This document shows, piece by piece, positions 53,340-62,379 of a stretch of DNA of 64,000 nucleotides; the first letter of the stretch is position 1; each line of letters begins with the position of its first letter. The DNA lies in assembly GCF_014851905.1 (NCBI RefSeq), contig NZ_JACVAQ010000001.1, positions 248,001 to 312,000 on the forward strand, in the 5' to 3' direction. Source of the DNA: Pseudomonas sp. PDM14. Lineage in GTDB: Bacteria; Pseudomonadota; Gammaproteobacteria; Pseudomonadales; Pseudomonadaceae. The notes beneath the pieces were generated by a model. The model searched no databases. It worked only from the letters and a program-made list of their open reading frames with translations, and was not told the origin of the DNA. The translations under genes and the position numbers were made by a program.

Positions 53340-54215
53340 ATGATGCGCATTGTGTTGTTCCTGGCCACCAACCTGGCGGTACTGGTCATTGCCAGTATCA
53401 CCCTCAAGCTGTTGGGAGTAGACCGCTTCACCGGCCAGAACTATGGCAGCCTGCTGGTGTTCTGTGCCGTGTTCGGCTTCGCCGGTTCGCTTATTTCGCT
53501 GTTCCTGTCCAAGTGGATGGCGAAGATGAGTACCGGCACGCAGATCATCACCCAGCCGCGTACCCGCCATGAGCAATGGCTGCTGCAGACCGTCGAAGAA
53601 CTGTCCCGCGATGCCGGCATCAAAATGCCGGAAGTGGGTATCTTCCCGGCTTACGAATCCAACGCCTTCGCCACCGGCTGGAACAAAAACGATGCCCTCG
53701 TTGCCGTCAGCCAGGGCCTGCTCGAGCGTTTCTCGCCGGATGAAGTGAAGGCCGTCCTGGCCCACGAGATCGGCCACGTGGCCAACGGCGACATGGTCAC
53801 CCTGGCCCTGATCCAGGGCGTGGTGAACACCTTCGTGATGTTCTTCGCACGCATCTTCGGCAACTTCGTCGACAAGGTGATCCTGAAGAACGAAGGCGAT
53901 GGCCACGGTATCGGCTACTGGATCGCGACCATCTTCGCCGAGCTGGTACTGGGCATCCTGGCCAGCATCATCGTCATGTGGTTCTCGCGCAAACGTGAGT
54001 TCAAGGCCGACGAAGCCGGCGCTCGCCTGGCCGGCACCGCCTCGATGATCGGTGCCCTGGAGCGCCTGCGCGCCGAACAGGGTGTACCGGTGCACATGCC
54101 CGACAGCCTCACTGCGTTCGGCATCAATGGCGGCCTGAAGAATGGCCTGGCCGGCTTGCTGATGACCCACCCGCCGCTGGAAGAGCGCATCGCCGCCCTG
54201 CGCCAGCGCGGCTAA
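53340..54215 (+). CDS. htpX: HtpX, membrane zinc metalloprotease
   Basis: A 291-residue M48-family protease of the inner membrane, degrading misfolded membrane proteins together with FtsH. Two N-terminal membrane helices (about 4-57), the zinc motif HEIGH in [12 protein letters not shown] with the third ligand Glu in FKADEAGA, and two further hydrophobic helices around the catalytic domain. The start is the first of two adjacent ATG codons at 53340 and 53343, with GAGGAG upstream. A terminator follows. Confidence 0.95.
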   Translation: MMRIVLFLATNLAVLVIASITLKLLGVDRFTGQNYGSLLVFCAVFGFAGSLISLFLSKWMAKMSTGTQIITQPRTRHEQWLLQTVEELSRDAGIKMPEVGIFPAYESNAFATGWNKNDALVAVSQGLLERFSPDEVKAVLAHEIGHVANGDMVTLALIQGVVNTFVMFFARIFGNFVDKVILKNEGDGHGIGYWIATIFAELVLGILASIIVMWFSRKREFKADEAGARLAGTASMIGALERLRAEQGVPVHMPDSLTAFGINGGLKNGLAGLLMTHPPLEERIAALRQRG

Positions 54216-54235
54216 GCAGCGCAACGCCAGCCAAC

Positions 54236-54263
54236 AAGGCGACCCCGCGGGGTCGCCTTTTTC
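54236..54263 (+). terminator. intrinsic terminator after htpX
   Basis: AAGGCGACCCC / GGGGTCGCCTTTTT stem around a two-base centre, 20 bases after the stop. Confidence 0.92.
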
Positions 54264-54394
54264 ATGCCCGCCATTTGCTCACGCCTCTTGCCTGGTGAAA
54301 AAACGTACGAACCTTGGCCAGCTCCTGCGGGTCGGACTCTGTAGGGGCCGGATTTCCCTCCGGCCACGCCGAACCATCTCGAAGGAGAATTGAC

Positions 54395-54787
54395 ATGGCC
54401 TATAACTGGGATCTGATGGAGCGCTTGCTGCACGAAGTGCAGAACTCCGCCGGCAAGTCCTTCGCCCCGCGCGTCTATGCCAAGGAATTGGCTGACGAAC
54501 TGGAGCTGCAAGGTGAACACATCGAGAGCCTCGACGCCTTCCAGGCCGAAGCCACGCACTACGAGTCCGATCTGGTCAAAGGCGGCTTCATCGAAAGCCG
54601 GCCGGAAAGCGAAGGCGGCAACGGCGAGAACTTCGTCCTCACCCCGCGTGGCCTGCAGCTGCTGAGCATGATCGACAGCAGCATCCCCGGCGATGAGCAC
54701 CCGCGCGAGGTACTCGACGAAGCCGGTACCGCGGCGCTTACGCCTGAGGTGTTCGATGGCCTGGCGCCCAAGGCCAACCTGACCTGA
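54395..54787 (+). CDS. DUF2513-like winged-helix protein
   Basis: A 130-residue protein that resembles the DUF2513 group: MAYNWDLMERLLHEV at the start, then a likely winged helix (HYESDLVKGGFIES, FVLTPRGLQLLSMI). DUF2513 proteins are often encoded on mobile elements or near phages, but nothing else mobile is visible here. GAAGGAGAA precedes the ATG at 54395. Function unknown, DNA binding possible. Confidence 0.72.
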   Translation: MAYNWDLMERLLHEVQNSAGKSFAPRVYAKELADELELQGEHIESLDAFQAEATHYESDLVKGGFIESRPESEGGNGENFVLTPRGLQLLSMIDSSIPGDEHPREVLDEAGTAALTPEVFDGLAPKANLT

Positions 54788-54798
54788 AGCCTGATCAA

Positions 54799-54842
54799 GC
54801 AATCCAGTCGATCGATATCCTCAGGAATTTATACTGGATTGC
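54799..54842. promoter_or_regulatory. inverted repeat GCAATCCAGT upstream of the dioxygenase
   Basis: GCAATCCAGT (54799-54808) and ACTGGATTGC (54833-54842) are exact inverted copies around a 24-base AT-rich spacer. It lies 48 bases before the dioxygenase start. It may be an operator for an unidentified regulator or a weak terminator for the previous gene. Confidence 0.5.
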
Positions 54843-54890
54843 GATAGGTCCACTGCGCACCATGGCAGCATGCCACTCGAGGATATCGTC

Positions 54891-55658
54891 ATGCTGCCTG
54901 CCCTCTTCATCTCCCATGGCTCGCCCATGCTCGCCCTGCAGCCAGGCGCGAGCGGTCCTGCCCTGCAACGCATTGCCGCCGCCCTGCCGAAGCCGCGGGC
55001 CATCGTGGTCATGTCCGCCCATTGGGAAAGCCGCGACCTGCTGATTGGCAGCGCCGCGCAGCCGAAGACCTGGCACGACTTCGGTGGTTTTCCCGCCGAG
55101 CTGTACGCCCTGCAATACCCCGCCGCCGGCTCGCCAGAACTGGCGCTGCAGGTGCAGCAGCTACTGGCGCAAGCCGACCTGCCCAGCCGACTCGACCCAC
55201 AGCGCCCGCTCGATCACGGTGCCTGGGTGCCGTTGTCACTGATGTACCCGCAGGCCGATATCCCGGTGCTGCAGATCTCCCTGCCGAGCCACCTGGGCCC
55301 GTTCATGCAGGCGCGCATCGGCCAGGCGCTGGCGAGCCTGCGCGAAAAGGACGTGCTGCTGATCGGTTCGGGCAGCATCACGCACAACCTCGGCGAACTC
55401 GACTGGCGTGCCGGCCCCGAGGTGATCGCACCCTGGGCGCGGGATTTCCGCGACTGGATGGTCGACAAGCTCATCAGTGACGACCAGGCAGCGCTCTACG
55501 CCTACCGCCAGCAGGCACCGTCGGCCGTGCGCAGCCATCCCAGCGACGAACACCTGCTGCCGCTGTTCTTCGCCCGCGGGGCTGGTGGTGAGTTCCGCAT
55601 CGAACACAGCGGCTTCACCCTCGGCGCGCTGGGCATGGACATCTACAGCTTCGCCTGA
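54891..55658 (+). CDS. LigB-family extradiol ring-cleavage dioxygenase (YgiD/4,5-DOPA dioxygenase type)
   Basis: A 255-residue class III extradiol dioxygenase of the YgiD type. Conserved metal-site residues: His in LFISHGSPM, His in VVMSAHWESR, His in PLDHGAWVPL and His in SITHNLGEL. The E. coli relative opens L-DOPA at the 4,5 position. The physiological substrate in pseudomonads is not established. The ATG at 54891 with GAGG 8 bases upstream is preferred to one at 54870. Confidence 0.9.
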   Translation: MLPALFISHGSPMLALQPGASGPALQRIAAALPKPRAIVVMSAHWESRDLLIGSAAQPKTWHDFGGFPAELYALQYPAAGSPELALQVQQLLAQADLPSRLDPQRPLDHGAWVPLSLMYPQADIPVLQISLPSHLGPFMQARIGQALASLREKDVLLIGSGSITHNLGELDWRAGPEVIAPWARDFRDWMVDKLISDDQAALYAYRQQAPSAVRSHPSDEHLLPLFFARGAGGEFRIEHSGFTLGALGMDIYSFA

Positions 55659-55762
55659 CTCAGGTCGCCGGCGAGCACGAACACACGGATCAGAGGAATC
55701 GCGCTGCGCGTTGCCAAGCCAGCCGTTAGAGTAGCGACACCCTCCCCAACAAGGACCGTTGC

Positions 55763-56161
55763 ATGCTCGCCAAACTCCTGGTCACCGTCGGTATCGCCTT
55801 TTATGCCGTCGTGGTGCCAATCTTCGAGATCAACGCCAGCCACGTGTTCAACCCGCAATGGACCGGCCACGCGCGCCTGCACGAGGTCTGGCAGCTGGCG
55901 ACCAACTGTGCGCTGGGCGCCTTCAGCCTGTGGCTGGTCTGGCTGCGGAACGAAATTCGCCTGAGCAGCCTGCTGACCCTGTTCGTCACGGGTGGCTTCC
56001 TGTTCGCCTATGTCCTGCGTCACGGCTATGACGGATCCATGGTGCTCTCCGATGGCTCGGAGAAGATGATCTTCGGCATCAACCTGGGCCTGTTCGCCTA
56101 CAGCCTGGCCATCATCCTGGCTATAGTGGCCGTGCTGCTTGACCGGCACCGAGCGCCTTAA
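55763..56161 (+). CDS. small integral membrane protein, unknown
   Basis: A 132-residue protein with four predicted membrane helices (LLVTVGIAFYAVVVPIF, LATNCALGAFSLWLVWL, LLTLFVTGGFLFAYVL, LFAYSLAIILAIVAVLL). No family assignment beyond acetyltransferase-unrelated small membrane proteins sometimes labelled DUF6640. Converges on deaD across a terminator. Confidence 0.75.
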   Translation: MLAKLLVTVGIAFYAVVVPIFEINASHVFNPQWTGHARLHEVWQLATNCALGAFSLWLVWLRNEIRLSSLLTLFVTGGFLFAYVLRHGYDGSMVLSDGSEKMIFGINLGLFAYSLAIILAIVAVLLDRHRAP

Positions 56162-56168
56162 TCCCAGG

Positions 56169-56204
56169 CATGAAAAAGCCCCGCATGAGCGGGGCTTTTT
56201 CATG
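56169..56204. terminator. bidirectional intrinsic terminator
   Basis: Perfect palindrome CATGAAAAAGCCCCGC / GCGGGGCTTTTTCATG around ATGA, between converging genes. Confidence 0.95.
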
Positions 56205-56227
56205 TCACGAGGTTTGATCCAGCGGGA

Positions 56228-57904
56228 TCAATCCTCGCGATAACGACGCAGCTTCAGGGCCTTGCCAGCAACGCGGGTGTCTTTCAGCTTGCCGAGCAGG
56301 CGGTCGAGACCCTCTTCCGGCAGTTCGATCAGGCTGAAGGTTTCGCGGATCTGGATGCGACCGATGGCTTCACGCTGCAGGCCGCCCTCGTTGAGGATGG
56401 CGCCCAGCAGGTTCTTCGCAGCGATGCCGTCGCGAGTACCCAGGGCAGTGCGGCAACGGGCGCGGCCTTCGGCCAGCGGCACCGGCGCACGACGCTCGCG
56501 CGGGGTGAACTCGCCACTGCGCTCGCCATCACGCTCACGACGCTCGCGCGGTGCGCTGACGGTCGGCACCAGCGGCTGCTCGCGCTCGACGTCGGCCAGG
56601 TTCAGCGACTGACCATTGGTGGCCTTGCGCAGCAGGGCCGCGGCCAGGGCGCGCGGGCTGCAACCGATGTCGGCAACCAGACGGTCGAGCAGCTCGCCAT
56701 GACTGGCTTCGGCGTCGGCAACCAGCGGCGACAGGCTGTTGGTCAGCTTCTTGATGCGCGCGTCCAGCACTTGCTGGGCGTTCGGCAAGCGTACTTCAGC
56801 CACTTTCTGCCCGGTGACGCGCTCGATCACCTGCAACATGCGGCGCTCGCGCGGGGTAACCAGCAGCAGCGCACGGCCAACGCGGCCGGCACGGCCAGTA
56901 CGGCCGATGCGGTGCACGTAGGATTCCGGGTCGTACGGCATGTCCACGTTGAGCACGTGGGTGATGCGCGGTACGTCGATACCACGGGCGGCGACGTCGG
57001 TAGCGACGACGATGTCCAGGCGGCCATCCTTCAGCGACTCGATGACGCGCTCGCGCTGGTTCTGCGCGATGTCACCGTTCAGCGCGGCAACCTTGTAGCC
57101 CTTGGCTTCCAGGGCCGACGCCAGGTCCAGGGTAGCTTGCTTGGTGCGCACGAAGGCGATCAGGGCGTCGAACTCTTCGACTTCCAGCAGGCGCGATACG
57201 GCAGCGACTTTCTGGTCGGCGTGGACCATCAGGTGCGCCTGCTCGATCAGCGAGACGGTCTGGGTCTTGGCGGCGATCTTGACGTGCTTCGGCTCGCGCA
57301 GGTGCTTCTCGGCGATACCACGGATCGAGGCCGGCAGGGTCGCGGAGAACAGCACGCTCTGGCGGGCAGCCGGCATGGCCTGGAAGATCACTTCCAGGTC
57401 GTCCATGAAGCCCAGCTTGAGCATTTCGTCGGCTTCGTCCAGCACCAGATGGCTGATGGTCGACAGCAGTTGATCGTTGCGGCTCAGGTGGTCGACCAGA
57501 CGACCCGGCGTAGCGACGATGACCTGGGCACCCATGCGGATGGCCTTGAGCTGCGGGCCCATCGGCGCGCCGCCGTAAACGGCGACCACATTGAGGCCGG
57601 GCATCTGCTTGGCGTAGGTTTCGAACGCGGTGGCGACTTGCAGGGCCAGTTCGCGAGTCGGCGCGAGGATCAGCGCCTGCGGCTCACGCTTGGCCGGGTC
57701 GATCTTGGACAGGATTGGCAGGGCGAAGGCAGCGGTCTTGCCGGTGCCGGTCTGCGCCTGGCCAATCATGTCGTGGCCGGCAAGGATTACCGGGATCGAC
57801 TGGGATTGAATCGGGGATGGCTCTTCGTATCCCACCGCGCTGATTGCGGCAAGTACAGAGGGATGAAGGCCGAGCTCGGCAAAAGTGCCGGTTTCCTGGG
57901 TCAT
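56228..57904 (-). CDS. deaD: DEAD-box RNA helicase DeaD/CsdA
   Basis: A 558-residue ATP-dependent RNA helicase. Motifs: Q motif (PSPIQSQSIPVI), I AQTGTGKT, Ia PTRELA, II DEAD, III SAT, and VI HRIGRTGRAGR. The C-terminal RNA-binding domain (about 480-558: GTRDGIAAKNLLGAI, IGRIQIRETFSLIELPEE) is the DbpA/CsdA-like RRM. It remodels structured RNA and assists ribosome assembly, especially in the cold. The ATG at 57904 starts the family N-terminus. A long 5' region (over 300 bases) resembles the long leaders of cold-shock helicase genes. Matches PA2840. Confidence 0.93.
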   Translation of the reverse strand: MTQETGTFAELGLHPSVLAAISAVGYEEPSPIQSQSIPVILAGHDMIGQAQTGTGKTAAFALPILSKIDPAKREPQALILAPTRELALQVATAFETYAKQMPGLNVVAVYGGAPMGPQLKAIRMGAQVIVATPGRLVDHLSRNDQLLSTISHLVLDEADEMLKLGFMDDLEVIFQAMPAARQSVLFSATLPASIRGIAEKHLREPKHVKIAAKTQTVSLIEQAHLMVHADQKVAAVSRLLEVEEFDALIAFVRTKQATLDLASALEAKGYKVAALNGDIAQNQRERVIESLKDGRLDIVVATDVAARGIDVPRITHVLNVDMPYDPESYVHRIGRTGRAGRVGRALLLVTPRERRMLQVIERVTGQKVAEVRLPNAQQVLDARIKKLTNSLSPLVADAEASHGELLDRLVADIGCSPRALAAALLRKATNGQSLNLADVEREQPLVPTVSAPRERRERDGERSGEFTPRERRAPVPLAEGRARCRTALGTRDGIAAKNLLGAILNEGGLQREAIGRIQIRETFSLIELPEEGLDRLLGKLKDTRVAGKALKLRRYRED

Positions 57905-58225
57905 GGGTCTGCCTCTAGGTGCATCCGCAAGACCCAAGTTCCAAGGCTGCACATGCCATGTAGGACCCATAAGGGTCACCCTGGCAGCCAAGTGGCGGGG
58001 TTTTGCGAAGACTGAATGGATGAAACGTAACGATTAGCCGCTGAGCGGACAAACAGCGGAAGCCAGCGCTTCCTGAATTTGCACAACTTGAACGGGCCGG
58101 TTTTGGCCGGGCGCGAAGCATACAGGAAAAAGCTGACCCAGGGGCGGGTTTTTGCCACGAGCGGCCGAACGGCAGATTTGCCCCGCCGCCATCCCGCCCC
58201 CGCCGATGTGCGCCTACGCTGTGGT
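57905..58225. other. long region upstream of deaD
   Basis: 321 bases between deaD and the stop of the spermidine-synthase-like gene, both on the minus strand. Probably the deaD promoter plus a long leader, as cold-shock helicase mRNAs often have. GGACCCATAAGGGTCACC near 57962 can fold as a hairpin close to the start codon. No gene was seen. Confidence 0.5.
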
Positions 58226-58981
58226 CTAACTGGCCGGACGAATCACATCCAGCAGCGACTGCAGCGAATAGCGCAGACGCGGCGCCAGGGCTTCGGCACG
58301 CGCCTCGACGGCATCGTGATCGAGCTGCTGATCGAGATCGGCCGGCACCAGCAGGATGACGTTGCCCTCCTTCACCGGAATTTCCCAGTAATGGCGGTGG
58401 TACAGGCCGCGCAGCAGCGCAGCACCGAGTGGCTTGCCGTCGTCGGTGCCCCACTGGTTGATCACCAGCCAACCGCCGGGGTTGAGGCGCTGCTGGCAGT
58501 TCTCAAGGAACTTCCAGGCCAGGTGGCCGACGGCCGGGCCGGTGTCGGTATACAGGTCGACGAAGATCAGGTCGGCCGACTCGGCGCTGTCGAGCAGCTC
58601 CAGGGCATCGCCGATACGAATGGTCAGCCGCGGGTCGTCGGTCAGGCCGAGGTACTGCATGGCCAGGCGCGGCACGTCCGGGCGCAGCTCGATCACCTCG
58701 ACATCCTCCAGCGGCAAGAAGCTCAGGCAGGCCTGGGTCAGGTTGCCCGCACCGAGACCGAGGAACAGCGCGCTCTCCGGTGCCGAGTGGCACAGCGCGC
58801 CGACCAGCATGGCGCGGGTGTAGTCGTACTCCAGCCAGCTCGGGTCGCGGGTGAACACGCAGCTCTGCTCGATCGCCTCGCCGAATTCGAGAAAACGGTA
58901 GTCGCCCACTTCCAGCACGCGCACCAGGCCATAGGCGTCGCGCACTTCCTCAAGCAGACGCTCTTCCTGCAGGTCACTCAT
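58226..58981 (-). CDS. spermidine-synthase-fold protein
   Basis: A 251-residue protein with a spermidine-synthase-like Rossmann fold: LFLGLGAGNLTQA (motif I), VEVIELRPDVPRLA with the acidic ribose-binding residue, and DLIFVDLYTDTGPA. The catalytic Asp of true aminopropyltransferases is replaced by a region with VDLYTDTG, so an aminopropyl transfer role is uncertain; it could be another SAM-binding enzyme. Its start overlaps the AraC regulator stop by 8 bases. Confidence 0.8.
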   Translation of the reverse strand: MSDLQEERLLEEVRDAYGLVRVLEVGDYRFLEFGEAIEQSCVFTRDPSWLEYDYTRAMLVGALCHSAPESALFLGLGAGNLTQACLSFLPLEDVEVIELRPDVPRLAMQYLGLTDDPRLTIRIGDALELLDSAESADLIFVDLYTDTGPAVGHLAWKFLENCQQRLNPGGWLVINQWGTDDGKPLGAALLRGLYHRHYWEIPVKEGNVILLVPADLDQQLDHDAVEARAEALAPRLRYSLQSLLDVIRPAS

Positions 58982-59942
58982 GGTTGCGCCCCTGGCGAAA
59001 CTGTCCGGGTGTCATGCCGCTCCAGCGGCGAAAAGCCTTGGCGAACGCACTCTCGTCGGAGAAGCCGAGGCGCTCGGCCACCTCGCTCAAGCGCGGCGAA
59101 TCGCCCAGCAGTTGCTCGGCCATCTGGTACAGCACCTGCTCGCGCAGCAGCTTGAAACTGGTGCCCTCCTCCGCCAGCTTGCGGTTGAGGTGACGGCCGC
59201 TGAGGTCGAGCTGTTCGGCGATGCGTTCCTTGCCCCAGCGCGGCTGGCTGCGCAGCAGCTGCTGCACGCGGGCACTCAGGCTCTGCGTGCCGAGGCGCTC
59301 GAGCAGGCTGTCGGCAAGGCCGCGCAGGTGTTCGCGCATCAGCGCGTTGGCCTGGATCAGCGGCACCCGCAGCTCCTCCTCGTCGAACAGCAAGGCGTTC
59401 TGCCCGCTGGCGAAATGCAGCGGGCAATCGAGCAAGGCCCGGTAGTCGGCCTCGGCGCCACGCGCGGCATGGGCCAGGCGCAGCGCCGGGTGCACCTTGT
59501 TGCCGGTGATCCAGCGCGACAGCGAGAGCAGGCTGGCCATTACCGCCTCGACCCGCTCGGTCTGGCAGACCTGATAGTGCGGCTGGTACGTCACCAGCAC
59601 CTGTCCGGCCTCGTGGCGCAGGCCGAACTCGCCGCCGTCGCCGACGATCGGGTAGTACTCGAGCAACGCCTCCAGTGCCTCGCCGACCGTCTCGCAACTC
59701 ATCAGCAGCGCGCCGACCATGTCCAGATGGCCGACCTGCAGGGCACAGCCCAGACGCAGACCGATCAGCGGGTCCTGGGCAGCGTCGCAGAACGACTGCC
59801 ACAACGCCTCCTGCTGCACCAGGGCGATACGCGGCTGGCCGCCGAGTTCGCGGACCGCGTCCGGCAGCGCAAGGCCGAGGCGCTCGGCCGCCTGGAGAAT
59901 GGCCTGGGCATAGTGAACGGTGACGGAAGGGGTCGTGCTCAT
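58974..59942 (-). CDS. AraC-family transcriptional regulator
   Basis: A 322-residue regulator with an N-terminal arabinose-binding-like domain of the OruR/ArgR-type group (about 15-200) and a C-terminal pair of helix-turn-helices (about 230-318: RIAEQLDLSGRHLNRKLAEEG, LSEVAERLGFSDESAFAKAFRR). It is divergent from the flavin monooxygenase operon across 180 bases, so it probably activates that operon. It is translationally coupled to the downstream spermidine-synthase-like gene. Confidence 0.9.
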   Translation of the reverse strand: MSTTPSVTVHYAQAILQAAERLGLALPDAVRELGGQPRIALVQQEALWQSFCDAAQDPLIGLRLGCALQVGHLDMVGALLMSCETVGEALEALLEYYPIVGDGGEFGLRHEAGQVLVTYQPHYQVCQTERVEAVMASLLSLSRWITGNKVHPALRLAHAARGAEADYRALLDCPLHFASGQNALLFDEEELRVPLIQANALMREHLRGLADSLLERLGTQSLSARVQQLLRSQPRWGKERIAEQLDLSGRHLNRKLAEEGTSFKLLREQVLYQMAEQLLGDSPRLSEVAERLGFSDESAFAKAFRRWSGMTPGQFRQGRNHE

Positions 59943-60122
59943 GGTCCTGAATTAACCGGCGAAGGTCCTGATTGAGCCATTACGGCAGCATGGCGAATAC
60001 CTATGCTGGCACTCACATAACAGAGGTTCTCTGCCCAGCGCAGCGTCAGCCAGGCACCTTTTACCACGGTGCCGCACGCCAGCGCGCGGTGAGGCGGCAG
60101 AACCCACACACGAGATGCCTGC

Positions 60123-61466
60123 ATGCACGCCATTATCGGAGCCGGCCCAATGGGGCTGGCCGCTGCCCGTCAGTTACAACGCCATGGTATCGCCTTCGTC
60201 GGCTTCGAGCTGCATGGCGATGTCGGTGGCCTCTGGGACATCGACAACCCGTACAGCACGATGTACCAGTCGGCACACCTGATCTCCTCCAAAAGCACCA
60301 CCGAGTTCAGCGAATTCCCCATGCCCGCCAGCACGCCGGCCTACCCGCCGCAGCGTCTGGTCGGCCAGTACTTCCGTGACTACGCCAGCCGCTTCGGCCT
60401 GCGCCAGCACTTTCACTTCAACACCCGCGTCCTGCGCCTGGAGCGTCTGGACAAGGGCTGGCGCCTGGTCAGCGAGCGCGACGGCGTGCAGCGCGAGTGG
60501 CAGTTCGATGGCGTGCTGATCGCCACCGGCACCCTGCACACGCCCAACCAGCCCGCGCTGCCCGGCAGCTTCACCGGCGAGCTGCTGCATTCGGCGGCCT
60601 ACAAGGACGCCGCGCTGTTCGCCGACAAGCGCGTGCTGGTGGTCGGCTGCGGCAACTCGGCCTGCGACATCGCCGTCGACGCCGTGCACCGCGCCCGCTC
60701 GGTCGACCTGTCGGTGCGCCGTGGCTATCACTTCCTGCCCAAGTACATCCTCGGCAAGCCGACCGATACCTTCGGTGGCGCGGTGAAGCTGCCGCGCCGG
60801 CTCAAGCAGCTGGTCGATGGCCTGCTGGTGCGCGCGCTGGTCGGCAAGCCGTCGCAGTACGGCCTGCCCGACCCGGACTACCGCCTGTACGAGGCGCACC
60901 CGGTGATGAACTCGCTGGTGCTGCACCACCTCGGCCACGGCGATATCCAGGCGCGTGGCGATATCGCCGCAGTCGACGGTCGTCAGGTGACCTTCGCCGA
61001 CGGCAGCCAGGGCGAGTACGATCTGATCCTGCAGGCCACCGGCTATAAGCTCGACTACCCCTTCATCGACCGCAGCGAGCTGAGCTGGCCAGACAGCGCC
61101 GGCGCGCCGCAGCTGTACCTCAACGTGTTCCACCCACAGCACGACGACCTGTTCATGCTCGGCATGGTCGAAGCCTCCGGACTCGGCTGGCAAGGCCGCG
61201 CGGAGCAAGCCGAATTGGTCGCCCTGTGCATCCGCCGCCAGCGTGAGGGCCACCCCAGCGCTGTGCAGTTCCGCCAGCAGGTGCGCGAACGTGCCAGTCA
61301 GCGCCTGGACGGCGGCTACGCCTACCTGCCACTGACGCGCATGGCCTATTACGTACACAAAGACAGCTACCGCCGCGCGGTAAACCAGCACATCGCTGCG
61401 TTGCAGCGCGACCTCGCCGACCCGGCGCCACTGGCGGCGAAGGAGCACCTCGATGCCAGCCGTTAA
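60123..61466 (+). CDS. class B flavin-containing monooxygenase (FMO/Baeyer-Villiger type)
   Basis: A 447-residue flavoprotein monooxygenase. The FAD fold is IIGAGPMGLAAARQL, the FMO identifying motif is FTGELLHSAAYKD, and the NADPH fold is VVGCGNSACDIA. Class B enzymes insert oxygen into ketones or oxidise N/S atoms. It is the first gene of a four-gene operon with a BASS transporter, an SDR and a TauE-like exporter; the stop overlaps the transporter start by 14 bases. Confidence 0.9.
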   Translation: MHAIIGAGPMGLAAARQLQRHGIAFVGFELHGDVGGLWDIDNPYSTMYQSAHLISSKSTTEFSEFPMPASTPAYPPQRLVGQYFRDYASRFGLRQHFHFNTRVLRLERLDKGWRLVSERDGVQREWQFDGVLIATGTLHTPNQPALPGSFTGELLHSAAYKDAALFADKRVLVVGCGNSACDIAVDAVHRARSVDLSVRRGYHFLPKYILGKPTDTFGGAVKLPRRLKQLVDGLLVRALVGKPSQYGLPDPDYRLYEAHPVMNSLVLHHLGHGDIQARGDIAAVDGRQVTFADGSQGEYDLILQATGYKLDYPFIDRSELSWPDSAGAPQLYLNVFHPQHDDLFMLGMVEASGLGWQGRAEQAELVALCIRRQREGHPSAVQFRQQVRERASQRLDGGYAYLPLTRMAYYVHKDSYRRAVNQHIAALQRDLADPAPLAAKEHLDASR

Positions 61467-62379
61467 TCTGGAGTTTTCCCCGAGCGCGATGATCGCCCTC
61501 AACGCCATCATCGCCCTGATGATGTTCGGCGTGTCCCTGGAGCTGCGCGCCGACGACTTCCGCCGCATTCTGCGCACGCCCAAGGCACCGCTGATCGGCA
61601 TGCTCGTGCAGTTCGTGCTGCTCCCGGCCAGTACCTGCCTGCTGACCATCGCCCTGCCCATCGACCCCGAGCTGGCGCTGGGCATGATCCTGGTCGCCAC
61701 CTGCCCCAGCGGCACCTTCTCCAACATCATGACCTGGCTCGGCCGCGGCAACGTCGCCGTGTCCGCCAGTGTCACCGCGGTGTCGAGCCTCACCGCCGGC
61801 ATCTTCACTCCGCTCAACTTCGCCCTGTACGCCGGGCTCAACCCACAGACCCGTGCGCTACTTACCGAGATCAGCATCGACCCGCTGCAGCTGCTGGCCA
61901 TGGTGGTGCTGGTACTGGTGTTGCCGATGCTGGCCGGCATGTTCTTCGGCAAGGCGCGGCCACAACTGGCGCGGCGCCTGGAAAAGCCACTGCGGACCTT
62001 TTCCCTGATCGTGATGCTGGCCTTCGTCGGCGGCGCGCTGAGCAAGAACCTCGAGCAGTTCGCCGAACACTTCCACCTGTTCTTCTGGCTGGTGGTCACG
62101 CTCAACAGCATGGCCCTGCTGCTTGGCTACGCCTGCGCCCGCCTGTGGCGCCTGCCGGATGCCGACGTGCGCGCAGTGACCCTGGAAACCGGCATCCACA
62201 ACTCGGCACTGGGCATGGCGCTGATCTTCACCTTCTTCCCGCAGGCCGGCGGCATGCTGCTGATCGCCGCCTTCTGGGGCTGCTGGCAGCTGATCTCGGG
62301 CCTCTTGCTGGCCCTGTACTGGTCACGCCGGGCACCACGCGAGCCGGCCGCCGTTACCCTGAACCAAGGAATCCACTGA
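61453..62379 (+). CDS. BASS-family (bile acid:sodium symporter-like) transporter
   Basis: A 308-residue membrane protein with about nine or ten helices and the BASS motifs CPSGTFSNIMTWLGRGN and VTLETGIHNSALG (sodium-site crossover regions). Family members take up organic anions such as bile acids, pantoate or keto acids with Na+. In this operon it likely imports or exports the acidic substrate of the monooxygenase and SDR; the substrate is not known. Confidence 0.9.
   Translation: MPAVNLEFSPSAMIALNAIIALMMFGVSLELRADDFRRILRTPKAPLIGMLVQFVLLPASTCLLTIALPIDPELALGMILVATCPSGTFSNIMTWLGRGNVAVSASVTAVSSLTAGIFTPLNFALYAGLNPQTRALLTEISIDPLQLLAMVVLVLVLPMLAGMFFGKARPQLARRLEKPLRTFSLIVMLAFVGGALSKNLEQFAEHFHLFFWLVVTLNSMALLLGYACARLWRLPDADVRAVTLETGIHNSALGMALIFTFFPQAGGMLLIAAFWGCWQLISGLLLALYWSRRAPREPAAVTLNQGIH

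Noticed and set aside
60174..62111. 645-codon minus-strand open frame opposite the monooxygenase and transporter
   Set aside because: Antisense to two genes with clear motifs; no ribosome site or family features.
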